The notes under the pieces were generated by a model. That model made no database searches. It saw only the letters and a list, made by a program, of their open reading frames with translations, and was not told the DNA's origin. DNA of 18,583 nucleotides from CAYLZO01 sp964387775 (lineage in GTDB: Bacteria; Chloroflexota; Anaerolineae; JAAYZQ01), in assembly GCA_964387775.1 (NCBI GenBank), contig CAYLZO010000089.1, positions 1 through 18,583 of the forward strand, written 5' to 3'. Within the stretch, counting starts at the first letter, position 1. Each line of letters opens with the position of its first letter. Shown here piece by piece: positions 7,088-14,189 of this stretch. The translations under genes were made by a program, and so were the position numbers.

Positions 7088-7204
7088 TGTTTGCTCCTAT
7101 GCTCAAATGAGCCTTCATCTACTATGACGCACAACCGGCGCAAGAGATACGGGTGTCGCGGGAAATTCCCGGCGATCGTGACACGGTCGATTGGGAGGAT
7201 AGTC

Positions 7205-7259
7205 TGGACACGGATTTCATCCATTCTTCAATCCGTGCAATCCGTGCAATCCGTGTCCA
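7205..7259. repeat. Intergenic inverted repeat with 9-bp tandem units
   Basis: TGGACACGGATT (7205-7216) and AATCCGTGTCCA (7248-7259) form a perfect 12-bp inverted repeat. Between them are tandem 9-bp units of the form AATCCGTGC. It fills part of the gap between the ctaA-like gene (end 7276) and the sigma factor (start 7087). It could fold on the heme-operon transcript shortly after its last gene. Similar AATCCGTG-type repeats are common in environmental bacterial genomes, as I recall. Confidence 0.65.
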
Positions 7260-7275
7260 AGAGTGGAGAGTGTTG

Positions 7276-8163
7276 CTACGAGGACCTGGAGGGTTGGAGC
7301 GCAGTCCCCACCACGAGCACCACGAGCCCGGCCCAAAGGGCGACGGCGGCCGCGGCGTAGAGCACGTAGAGCCACATAGAGCCTCCCGTCGCCACGATGG
7401 CGGCGCCGAGGGCCATTTCGAGCCCAAAGGCAACCCCCAGCGCCGTGGCGCTGGCCCGAGTCGGCCGCCAGGCCCGGACGACGAGGGCCACGATTAGGAG
7501 GGCGGCCAGACCCCCGGCGACGCGGCGCGCCCCGTCAAGCCAGCCCCGCGCCCCGGCCAGATCGACCGGCCCGCCAAAGAGCGGCCAGCCCAGGCAGCGC
7601 ACCATCGAGCCGCTCTCTGCGACGAGGACGCCGCTGACCAGCACGACGAACACGGCGATCAGCGTCACCAGGGCCAACCTGGAAAGGGCGCCGTCGAAGG
7701 AGAGCCGGTCGGGCAGGTCGGGCGTTCGGTGCCGGGCGACGGCCACCACCGTGGCCGCCAGCATGAGGGCCAGCACCACCAGCGCCGAGCCCAAGTCGAG
7801 GGCCGCCAGCCCGGGCTCCAGCCCGCGCAGGATCACCATCGCGCCGAAAACGATCACGGCCAGCAGAAAGCCGATGGCAATGGCCGGCGGACGGCTCAAC
7901 CAGCGGCTGGCGCGATAGTGGCGCCGGCCCACCACCGCCGAGGCGACGATGAGCAGCGTCACCAGGGCGGCCAGGACCCGGTGGGTGTACTCCAGGATCG
8001 AGTCGAGGCGCAGCGGGGGGACCAGCCGCCCGTAGCAGCCGGGCCAGTCGGGGCAACCGCCCGACGAGTCGGTGACGCAGACGATCCCCCCCAGCGTGAC
8101 CAGCAGGTAGGTCAAGAAGGAGGCTGCCAAAAAGAGGGTTTGGTGCCGCCGGGTCACGGCCAT
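7276..8163 (-). CDS. CtaA/Cox15-like membrane protein lacking most heme-ligand histidines
   Basis: A 295-residue protein with eight predicted membrane helices in two four-helix halves, like heme A synthase, which oxidises heme O to heme A. Present: the first-loop Cys pair in CPDWPGC (37 and 43) followed by YGRLVPP, and the helix-2 histidine in EYTHR (His61). Missing: the second-half loop reads CLGWPLFGG, with Phe196 where a Cys is usual, and the expected histidines of helices 4, 6 and 8 appear as Asp123 (ALDLGS), Arg213 (GARRVAG) and Tyr269 (VLYAAAA). The C-terminal half contains no His at all. It is the last gene of the heme operon, starting 8 nt after hemL. Heme A synthesis is therefore doubtful. 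A heme-binding, heme-transfer or oxidase-assembly role is possible. A longer upstream frame that reads into this gene is only an antisense-free shadow of hemL. Confidence 0.82.
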   Translation of the reverse strand: MAVTRRHQTLFLAASFLTYLLVTLGGIVCVTDSSGGCPDWPGCYGRLVPPLRLDSILEYTHRVLAALVTLLIVASAVVGRRHYRASRWLSRPPAIAIGFLLAVIVFGAMVILRGLEPGLAALDLGSALVVLALMLAATVVAVARHRTPDLPDRLSFDGALSRLALVTLIAVFVVLVSGVLVAESGSMVRCLGWPLFGGPVDLAGARGWLDGARRVAGGLAALLIVALVVRAWRPTRASATALGVAFGLEMALGAAIVATGGSMWLYVLYAAAAVALWAGLVVLVVGTALQPSRSS

Positions 8164-8171
8164 GCTGCCTG

Positions 8172-9455
8172 CTACACCCGCCGGAAGGCGCCCCGCGCCG
8201 CGGCCAACGTGGCCTCGATCACGTCCTCGCTGTGGGCGGTGCTGGTGAATCCGGCCTCGAACTGGGAGGGCGCCAGGTAGACGCCCGCCGCCAGCATGGC
8301 CCGGAAAAAGCGGCCAAAGGCGGCGGTATCGCTCGTCTTGGCCGTGGCATAGTCGGTCACGGGCGTCTCGGTGAAAAAGGTGGCGAACATGGTACCCGCC
8401 TGGGTCTGGTAGACCGGCACGCCGGCCTCCGCCGCTGCCTGGCCGATGCCCGCACACAGCCGTTCCGTCTGGGCGACGATGCCCTCGAACACGCCCGGCT
8501 GGCGCAGCTCGCGCAGCGTGACCAGCCCGGCCGTCATGGCCAGCGGGTTGCCCGACAGCGTGCCGGCCTGGTACATCGGCCCGGCCGGGGCCACCGTCTC
8601 CATGATCGCCCGCTTGCCGGCGTAGGCGCCCACCGGCAGCCCGCCGCCGATGACCTTGCCCAGCGTCGTCAGGTCGGGATCGACGCCGTACAGCGCCTGG
8701 GCGCCCCCCAGCGCCACGCGAAAGCCGGTCATCACCTCGTCGAAAATCAGCAGCGCGCCGTGGGCCCGGGTCAGCGCGCGCAGGCCGGGCAAAAAGCCCT
8801 CGACCGGCGGCACGACGCCCATATTGCCCGCCACCGGCTCCAGGATGACGGCTGCGATCTCGTCGGGAAACCGGGCAAAGAGGGCCTCGACGGCAGCCAG
8901 ATCGTTGAAGGGCGCCGTCAGCGTATCCTGGGTCGCGCCGGGGGGCACGCCGGGGCTGTCGGGCAGGCCCAGCGTGGCCACGCCCGAGCCGGCCTGGACC
9001 AGCAGCATGTCGCCGTGGCCGTGGTAGCCGCCCTCGAACTTGACGATCTTGTGCCGGCCGGTGTAGGCCCGCACCAGGCGCAGGGCGCTCATCGTCGCCT
9101 CGGTGCCCGAGTTGACGAAACGGACCATCTCGACGCCGGGTACCATCTCGATCACCAGCTCGGCCAGCTCGGTCTCCAGGGCCGTCGGCGCGCCGTAGCT
9201 GGTGCCCCGGGCCGCGGCCTCGGCCAGCGCCTCGACGACGGCGGGGTGGGCGTGGCCCAGGATCAGCGGCCCCCAGGAGAGCACGTAATCCACGTAGCGG
9301 GTGCCGTCGGCGTCCCACAGGTACGGCCCTTGGCCGCGGGCGATGAACGGCGGCTCGCCGCCCACCACGCGAAAGGCCCGCACCGGGCTGTTCACCCCGC
9401 CGGGGATGACCTTTTTGGCCGCTTTCAGCAATTTCTTTGACTTTTCCAGGTTCAT
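8172..9455 (-). CDS. hemL: Glutamate-1-semialdehyde 2,1-aminomutase
   Basis: A 427-residue PLP enzyme of class-III aminotransferase fold that isomerises glutamate-1-semialdehyde to 5-aminolevulinate, the second step of the C5 pathway started by HemA. Diagnostic segments: PGGVNSPVRAF near the N-terminus, NSGTEATMSALRLVRAYTGR (phosphate-binding), EGGYHGHGDM, LLIFDEVMTGFRVALGGAQ (Asp239 contacts the PLP pyridine) and TLGKVIGGGLPVGAYAG with the Schiff-base lysine Lys267. Length matches the family. The ATG at 9455 is chosen because GGAGGAGAC immediately precedes it; an upstream in-frame ATG would extend into repeat sequence. It follows the siroheme decarboxylase gene across a repeat-filled gap. 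Confidence 0.96.
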   Translation of the reverse strand: MNLEKSKKLLKAAKKVIPGGVNSPVRAFRVVGGEPPFIARGQGPYLWDADGTRYVDYVLSWGPLILGHAHPAVVEALAEAAARGTSYGAPTALETELAELVIEMVPGVEMVRFVNSGTEATMSALRLVRAYTGRHKIVKFEGGYHGHGDMLLVQAGSGVATLGLPDSPGVPPGATQDTLTAPFNDLAAVEALFARFPDEIAAVILEPVAGNMGVVPPVEGFLPGLRALTRAHGALLIFDEVMTGFRVALGGAQALYGVDPDLTTLGKVIGGGLPVGAYAGKRAIMETVAPAGPMYQAGTLSGNPLAMTAGLVTLRELRQPGVFEGIVAQTERLCAGIGQAAAEAGVPVYQTQAGTMFATFFTETPVTDYATAKTSDTAAFGRFFRAMLAAGVYLAPSQFEAGFTSTAHSEDVIEATLAAARGAFRRV

Positions 9456-9498
9456 GTCTCCTCCGTTGTGGGTATTCCGCATTCCGTAAATGCCCATC

Positions 9499-9526
9499 AC
9501 GCATCACGTTTTACGCACTACGTTTC
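9499..9526. repeat. Heptad tandem repeat at the ahbA-ahbB stop codon
   Basis: Four 7-bp units beginning ACG are in tandem: ACGCATC, ACGTTTT, ACGCACT, ACGTTTC. The TAG stop of the siroheme decarboxylase gene (9518-9520) lies inside the array. The rest of the 62-nt gap up to hemL continues with loose 7-bp periodicity (units like GCATTCC). Confidence 0.7.
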
Positions 9527-10501
9527 AAAGTATTTCACCCGTTCTTTTTTGAACTCGCGCGTGCTATAAAGCACTTCATACCGCGCCAACCTCGTCTCAT
9601 TGGCGATTTGGGCGACGACGGCCTCGACCTCGGCCTCCGTCTGGCCGTGGATCATGGTGAACAGCGTGTAGGGCCAGCGTGGCGGATAGGCCAGGCGTTG
9701 GTAGCAGTGGCTCACCTGCGGGAATCCGGCGGCGTAGCGGCCCACCTCCTCGATGCGATCTGGAGACACAACCCAGCAGGCCATGCCGTTGGCTTTGTAG
9801 CCGGCCTTTCGATGGCGCAGCACAGCGCTGAAGCGGCGCAGGATGCCCGCCGCCTCCAATTCCCGTCCCCGGTCGAGCAACTCACCTTCGCTCAAGCCGA
9901 ACTGCCCGGCGGTCTCGGCAAAGGGCCGGGGGACGAGGGGCAGGTCCAATTGGAGCGCACGGACGAAAGGCACGTCGGCCGGGGAAAGGTCGCGCTCGGG
10001 CGACGCCTTTCCTCGCTCCGCGCTGGCGCTCCCGGGTGTAGCCCCTTGTTTCAGCTTGAAGTGGGTCTTGAGTTTGAACACTTTCAAGGCCGGCAGGTTC
10101 AGCCAGTCGTCCACGCCGGTCAGCGCCGCCAGGCGCCGGATCTCGTCCGCCACGTCCTCGCCCGGCGGGACGGCCAGGGTAAACCACAGGTTGTAGTGAT
10201 GGGGCCGGGCATAGTTATGGCTCACGCCGGGATGGGCGCTGATTTGGGCCGCCACGCCCTCCAATCGCCCGTCGGGCACGTGAAAGGCAACCAACGTGCT
10301 CTGGTAGCCCAGCCGCCGCGTGTCGAAAATGGCCCCGATCTGGCGGATGACGTTCGCTTCTTTCAGTCGCCGCACCCGGGTCAGCACCTCGCCTTCCCCC
10401 AGGCCCAGCGCCTCGCCGAGCGACGCATAGGGCCGGGGCACCAGGGGCACGCCGGCCTGCATCCGATCCAGCAAAGCCTTGTCCTGCGCGTCCATTTCCA
10501 T
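9518..10501 (-). CDS. ahbAB: Siroheme decarboxylase, AhbA-AhbB fusion
   Basis: A 327-residue fusion of two AsnC/Lrp-like halves that together convert siroheme to 12,18-didecarboxysiroheme. The N-terminal half (about 5-148) has an HTH-like start (VPLVPRPYASLGEALGLGE, then VRRLKEANVIRQIGAIFD) and SHNYARPHHYNLWFTLAVPP. The C-terminal half (about 175-327) repeats the layout (LPLVPRPFAETAGQFGLSE, LEAAGILRRFSAVLRH) and ends with SHCYQRL, RWPYTLFTMIHG and YEVLYSTREFKKERVKYF. A charged linker (about 152-172) joins them. Two-gene arrangements (ahbA, ahbB) are common; NirD-NirL fusions are a known parallel. Start uncertain: ATG at 10501 or 10495, with GGAGGA some 14 nt upstream. An ATG at 10540 would add residues lacking similarity. 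The last codons and stop derive from a heptad repeat. Confidence 0.9.
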   Translation of the reverse strand: MEMDAQDKALLDRMQAGVPLVPRPYASLGEALGLGEGEVLTRVRRLKEANVIRQIGAIFDTRRLGYQSTLVAFHVPDGRLEGVAAQISAHPGVSHNYARPHHYNLWFTLAVPPGEDVADEIRRLAALTGVDDWLNLPALKVFKLKTHFKLKQGATPGSASAERGKASPERDLSPADVPFVRALQLDLPLVPRPFAETAGQFGLSEGELLDRGRELEAAGILRRFSAVLRHRKAGYKANGMACWVVSPDRIEEVGRYAAGFPQVSHCYQRLAYPPRWPYTLFTMIHGQTEAEVEAVVAQIANETRLARYEVLYSTREFKKERVKYFET

Positions 10502-10543
10502 CAAAGTCGTATCTTCCTCCGCGTTCCGACCAACCAGCATCCG

Positions 10544-10704
10544 GTCATTGCGAGCCGCCGGAGGCGGCGAAGCAATCCCCGGCTACTCATAGAAAGCCGT
10601 CAGTCTGTCACAGCCGGGGATTGCTTTCCTTCGACCTGGCTTCCTTCGGCCCGGCTCAGGACGGGCAGGACAGGCGGGCGCAAACAACGCGCCCTCGCAA
10701 TGAC
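10544..10704. mobile_element. MITE-like palindromic element with GTCATTGCGAG ends
   Basis: Terminal inverted repeats GTCATTGCGAG (10544-10554) and CTCGCAATGAC (10694-10704) are perfect over 11 bp. Inside, AAGCAATCCCCGGCT (10570-10584) and AGCCGGGGATTGCTT (10612-10626) form a perfect 15-bp inverted repeat. There is no coding capacity. I recognise the CATTGCGAG...GAAGCAATC pattern as a dispersed non-autonomous repeat seen in many unrelated bacterial genomes. It sits between ahbD and the ahbA-ahbB fusion and must be transcribed with the operon. Confidence 0.75.
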
Positions 10705-10711
10705 AGTCTGG

Positions 10712-10739
10712 GACTTGCTACTCACCACTTGCCACTCTC
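10712..10739. repeat. Heptad tandem repeat at the ahbD stop codon
   Basis: Four 7-bp units of pattern N-ACT-YNC: GACTTGC, TACTCAC, CACTTGC, CACTCTC. The ahbD TAG stop (10718-10720) lies inside, and the final ahbD codons (VRVASGE) are encoded by the units. The MITE-like element begins 8 nt further on. Confidence 0.65.
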
Positions 10740-11887
10740 ACCTTTCGCGGCCGGTAGACGCAATAGGGCTCTTCGGCCAAATAGTCACCGGTCAGGCTGT
10801 AGGCCCGCGCCCGGCAGCCACCGCAGACGCGCAGAAACTCGCAGGCGCCGCACTTGCCGCCATAGCTCTCCAGATCGCGCAGCGAACGGAACAGCGCCGA
10901 CTCGACATAGATCTGACGAAAGGGCTTTTCCCGCACATTACCCGCCACGACCGGAAAATAGCCGCAGGGGGTGATGTCGCCGCGGTAAGAGATAAAGCAG
11001 TAGCCGTCGCCGGCCAGGCAGCCGCGCGTGGTGCGATCCAGGCTGCCGGGATGGCTGTGCCCTTCAGGGTGTTGCCGACCGCCGACGGACGGGCGGTTAT
11101 TGCCCCCGGGATGCCCGTGCCCGGTGTTGCCCGGCCGGACCAGATTCGGCTGCCCGCGCTCGTGCCGCCGGTTCTGGGCCACGATGCGCTGAAAGTGCGG
11201 CCCGCACGTCACCCGGATGGGGATGGGCGAGCGGGTCGTCATGGCATAGATCTCGTTCAGGATGGCCTCGTATTCCTGAGGCGAAACCTCGTCGTCGATC
11301 TTGCCCCGGCCGGTGGGCACCAGCATAAACACGTGCCACGCCTCGGCACCGATGCGCACCGCCAGGTCACGCACGGCGGCCAGGTCGTCGCGGGTCTGGC
11401 GCATGACGGTGGTGTTGAGCTGGAAGCCCAGCCCCGCCTCGCGGCAGCGGGCCAGGCCAGCCATGGCCGCGTCGAATGCGCCGGCCACGCCGCGCACCGC
11501 ATCGTGGCGGCGCGCGGTGGAGCCGTCAATGCTGACCGAGATACGCCGCACGCCGGCGGCGATCAAATTGCTCACTGCCTGGGACGTCAGCAGCGTGCCG
11601 TTGGGCGAGACGGCCACCCGCAGGCCGCGCTCGGTGCCATAGGCGGCGATGTCATAGATGTCGGGCCGCATCAGCGGCTCGCCGCCGCTGATCACAAAGA
11701 TGGGTGGGCCAGAGTTGGCCTTGCTGAATTCGGCCAGTTGGTCAATCAGATCGAATACCTCTGGGGTGGTCAGTTCGTCCGGTTCTGGCGTCGTCTGGGC
11801 GCTGGCCCGGCAGTGCACGCAGGCCAGGTTGCAGGCAACGGTCGATTCCCAGGCCACGATGTGAGGGCCGGGTATGGTGTCTGTCAT
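10718..11887 (-). CDS. ahbD: AhbD-type heme synthase (radical SAM)
   Basis: A 389-residue radical SAM enzyme that converts Fe-coproporphyrin III to heme by oxidative decarboxylation of two propionates. The SAM cluster motif is CNLACVHC (Cys19, 23, 26), after IVAWESTVA, followed by ISGGEP, SPNGTLL, SIDGS and VPTGRGK. The C-terminal SPASM-like region carries GCLAGDGYCFIS, DITPCGYFPV, GKCGACE and RVCGGCRARAY, then EEPYC (Cys290, 297, 308, 346, 349, 355, 358, 376), the usual AhbD pattern. Residues about 241-287 hold a His/Gly-rich insertion (GHGHPGG, EGHSHPG) longer than I expect. The ATG at 11887 is chosen because similarity begins there; upstream in-frame sequence is repeat. NirJ is the main alternative, but no nirS or other denitrification gene is seen. 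Confidence 0.9.
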   Translation of the reverse strand: MTDTIPGPHIVAWESTVACNLACVHCRASAQTTPEPDELTTPEVFDLIDQLAEFSKANSGPPIFVISGGEPLMRPDIYDIAAYGTERGLRVAVSPNGTLLTSQAVSNLIAAGVRRISVSIDGSTARRHDAVRGVAGAFDAAMAGLARCREAGLGFQLNTTVMRQTRDDLAAVRDLAVRIGAEAWHVFMLVPTGRGKIDDEVSPQEYEAILNEIYAMTTRSPIPIRVTCGPHFQRIVAQNRRHERGQPNLVRPGNTGHGHPGGNNRPSVGGRQHPEGHSHPGSLDRTTRGCLAGDGYCFISYRGDITPCGYFPVVAGNVREKPFRQIYVESALFRSLRDLESYGGKCGACEFLRVCGGCRARAYSLTGDYLAEEPYCVYRPRKVRVASGE

Positions 11888-11907
11888 AATCGTACTCGCT
11901 TTCCAAG

Positions 11908-11974
11908 CGTGTTGCATGATGCGTGATGCGTGCGGGCTGGCGCACGCATCACGCAACACGTTTCACGCATCACG
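11908..11974. repeat. Paired heptad arrays (palindromic) between hemB and ahbD
   Basis: One array of 7-bp units of the type GTGATGC (11909-11936) faces an array of the complementary type ACGCATC (11944-11974) across the short spacer CTGGCGC. The two arms can pair, for example GATGCGTGCG with CGCACGCATC. The hemB TGA stop (11963-11965) and its last codons lie inside the right arm. ACGCATC is the same family as the array at 9499-9526. Confidence 0.75.
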
Positions 11975-12985
11975 GAGCCACCGGGCCACGTCTTTGGCCC
12001 AGTAGGTGAGGATCATGTCGGCGCCGGCCCGCTTGATGCCGGTCAGCGACTCCAGGGCGACGCGCTTTTCGTCGAGCCAGCCCCGCGCGGCAGCGGCCTT
12101 GACCATGCTGAACTCGCCGCTGACGTTGTAGGCGGCGGTCGGCAGATCGAAGCGGTCGCGTACCTGGCGCACGATGTCCAGATAGGGCAGCGCCGGCTTG
12201 ACCATGATCACGTCGGCGCCCTCGGCGGCGTCCAGGGCCACCTCGCGCAGCGCCTCGCGGGCGTTGGCCGGGTCCATCTGGTAGCCGCTCCGGTCGCCGA
12301 ACTGGGGCGGCGAGTCGGCCGCGTCGCGAAAGGGCCCGTAAAAGGCCGAGGCGTACTTGGCCGCGTAGGACATGATGCCCACGCAGTCGTAGTGTTCTCC
12401 GTCCAGCGCACTGCGGATGGCGCCCACCCGCCCGTCCATCATGTCCGAGGGAGCGACCATGTCGGCGCCCGCCTCGGCGTGGCTCAGGGCCACCTGGGCC
12501 AGGATTTCCAGCGTGGCGTCGTTGTCCAGGCAGCCGCCGGGCAAGCCTTTGCCATGGCAGTACCCCGGATGGTCGTGGATGACGCCGCAGTGGCCGTGGT
12601 CGGTGTACTCGCACATGCAGACGTCGGTGATCACAAACAGCTCGGGCACGGCGTCCTTGATGGCCCGCACCGCCTGCTGGACGATGCCCTCGGGGTCGAA
12701 ATTCTCCCTGCCGATAGGGTCTTTTTCGGCGGGTAGGCCAAAGAGGATCACGGCCGGGATGCCCAGCCGGGCGATCTCTTCGGCCTCGGCCGGCAGCCGA
12801 TCCACCGACCAGTGGTAGTTGCCCGGCATCGAGCCGATCTCGGCCTTGACGTTCTGGCCGTGGACGACGAACAGCGGATAGACGAGATCGTCGGGCGTGA
12901 CGCGGGTTTCGCACATCATCCGGCGAAAGGCCGGGCTGCAGCGCAGGCGGCGCGGCCGGTTGCGGGGAAACGGGCTAAGCTCCAT
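11963..12985 (-). CDS. hemB: Porphobilinogen synthase (5-aminolevulinate dehydratase)
   Basis: A 340-residue enzyme condensing two 5-aminolevulinate molecules to porphobilinogen. Seen: TRVTPDDLVYPLFV, the zinc-type metal site DVCMCEYTDHGHCG (Cys123, 125, 133), APSDMMDGRVGAIR, AAKYASAFYGPFRDA with Schiff-base Lys210, and MVKPALPYLD with Lys263, then NVSGEFSM. Length is normal. A stretch of about 15 residues after HGHCG (about 137-151), rich in His and Gly with two extra Cys (143, 152), looks inserted before LDNDATLEIL. The start ATG at 12985 overlaps the ahbC stop by 11 nt with GAGGAGA upstream; longer frames run antisense-like into ahbC. The final residues (RDA) and the stop come from a heptad repeat. 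Confidence 0.95.
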   Translation of the reverse strand: MELSPFPRNRPRRLRCSPAFRRMMCETRVTPDDLVYPLFVVHGQNVKAEIGSMPGNYHWSVDRLPAEAEEIARLGIPAVILFGLPAEKDPIGRENFDPEGIVQQAVRAIKDAVPELFVITDVCMCEYTDHGHCGVIHDHPGYCHGKGLPGGCLDNDATLEILAQVALSHAEAGADMVAPSDMMDGRVGAIRSALDGEHYDCVGIMSYAAKYASAFYGPFRDAADSPPQFGDRSGYQMDPANAREALREVALDAAEGADVIMVKPALPYLDIVRQVRDRFDLPTAAYNVSGEFSMVKAAAARGWLDEKRVALESLTGIKRAGADMILTYWAKDVARWLRDA

Positions 12986-14165
12986 CGAGACCAATCTCCT
13001 CATCGCCGAGATAGCAGGCCGGGTCGGGCGCCCAGACGTCGCCGTGGACCGCCTCGGCCCGCACGCGAAAGTTGCCGTTGCAAATATCCAGGTATTGGCA
13101 TTGGGCACAGCGGCCCTTGAGCAGCGGCTTGCGGTTCTTGAGCCCGGCCATGAGCGGGTCGCCGGTGTCGGTCCAGATCTGGCTAAAGGGCCGCTCCCGC
13201 ACGTTGCCGAAACTATAGTGCTGCCAGAACTGGTCGGCGTGCACGTCCCCCCGGTGGTCCACCGCGCCGATGCCGATGCCGGTCGAGTTGCCGCCGTTCC
13301 AGCGCAAGAGCTGCAACACCTCGTCGGCGCGCTCCGGCTGCTGCTCCTGCACGCGGCGCAGCAGGTACGGCCCGTCGGCGTGGTTGTCCACGGTCAGGAT
13401 CTCGATGTCCACGCCGCGCCGGGTGAAATCCTCGGTGCGGTCAAAGATCAGGTCCACGGCGTCGCGGCTCTCGGCCAGTGACAGGTCGTCGTGCTGGATG
13501 CGGGCGCCGCGCCCGGCGTAGACCAGGTGGTAAAAGCAGGCGCGGCGGATGTGCTCCTCTTCCAGCAGGTCAAAGATAGCGTTCAGGCCCTCATAGTTGT
13601 GGCGGTTGAGGGTCAGGCGCAGGCCGGTGCGCACGCCGACCTCGGTGCAGAGGCGGATGCCGGTCAGCGCCGCGTCAAAGGCGCCCGGCACGCCGCGGAA
13701 GCGGTCGTTGGTCGCGCCGATGCCGTCCAGGCTGATGCCCACGTAGGAAAAGCCGGCCTCTTTGATGCGCGGGGCGTTGTAGCGGTCGATGAGGGTGCCG
13801 TTGGTCGAAATGACCGTGCGCAGGCCACGCGCCACGGCGTAGGCGCCCAGCTCGTAGAGGTCGTCGCGCAAGAAGGGCTCGCCGCCGGAAAAGAGCAGCA
13901 CCGGCACGCCGAACGCGGCCAGGTCGTCGATCAGGGCCTTGGCCTCGTCGGTCGTCAGCTCGTCGGGATCGGGGCGCATGTTCGCCGTGTAGTAGCAGTG
14001 GATGCAGCGCAGGTTGCAGGCCTTGGTGCTGTTCCAGACGACGATGGGCCGTTTGTCGTGGGTGAATTGCAACAGGTGGCTTGGCGAGCGGTCGGAGCGC
14101 CGGCCGTAGCGCAGCGCGTCCGAAGGCGTCACCGTGCCGCAGAGTAGTTTTGTGACTCCGATCAT
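12975..14165 (-). CDS. ahbC: AhbC-type 12,18-didecarboxysiroheme deacetylase (radical SAM)
   Basis: A 396-residue radical SAM enzyme that removes the two acetate side chains of 12,18-didecarboxysiroheme to give Fe-coproporphyrin III. The N-terminus MIGVTKLLCGTVTPSDALRY is characteristic of AhbC/NirJ-like proteins. The cluster motif is CNLRCIHC (Cys50, 54, 57), preceded by PIVVWNSTKA, then LLFSGGEPFLRDDLYEL, STNGTLID and GISLDGIG. The C-terminal auxiliary-cluster region has GRCAQCQYLDICNGNFRVRAEA and a final PACYLGDEE. It begins 88 nt after the cobA-hemD stop, across a repeat, with GGAGAGGA upstream, and ends overlapping hemB. Assignment against NirJ or AhbD rests on the N-terminal signature, the distinct second radical SAM protein nearby and the pathway context. 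Confidence 0.9.
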   Translation of the reverse strand: MIGVTKLLCGTVTPSDALRYGRRSDRSPSHLLQFTHDKRPIVVWNSTKACNLRCIHCYYTANMRPDPDELTTDEAKALIDDLAAFGVPVLLFSGGEPFLRDDLYELGAYAVARGLRTVISTNGTLIDRYNAPRIKEAGFSYVGISLDGIGATNDRFRGVPGAFDAALTGIRLCTEVGVRTGLRLTLNRHNYEGLNAIFDLLEEEHIRRACFYHLVYAGRGARIQHDDLSLAESRDAVDLIFDRTEDFTRRGVDIEILTVDNHADGPYLLRRVQEQQPERADEVLQLLRWNGGNSTGIGIGAVDHRGDVHADQFWQHYSFGNVRERPFSQIWTDTGDPLMAGLKNRKPLLKGRCAQCQYLDICNGNFRVRAEAVHGDVWAPDPACYLGDEEIGLDGA

Positions 14166-14189
14166 GGGTTTGTTCTATCCTCTCCGTTG

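Noticed and set aside
7205..7259. Possible CRISPR array (repeated AATCCGTGC units), and likewise the heptad arrays
   Set aside because: Units are only 7-9 bp, directly adjacent and without spacers, and no cas gene is present.
7276..9507. A 743-codon minus frame spanning the hemL and ctaA-like genes
   Set aside because: Its first 450 codons are an Arg/Gly/Pro-rich out-of-frame shadow of hemL. Only the part from the ATG at 8163 is a real gene.
9437..11926. An 829-codon plus frame, and similar long plus frames at 14626-16047 and 15740-17614
   Set aside because: They are antisense to well-recognised heme genes and have Gly/His/Arg/Ala-rich translations typical of GC-rich antisense frames, with no domain.
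10718..14165. The two radical SAM genes as peptide-modifying (RiPP) maturases
   Set aside because: No precursor-peptide gene is seen in the gaps. The N-terminal and C-terminal signatures fit AhbC and AhbD, and the neighbours are all tetrapyrrole genes.
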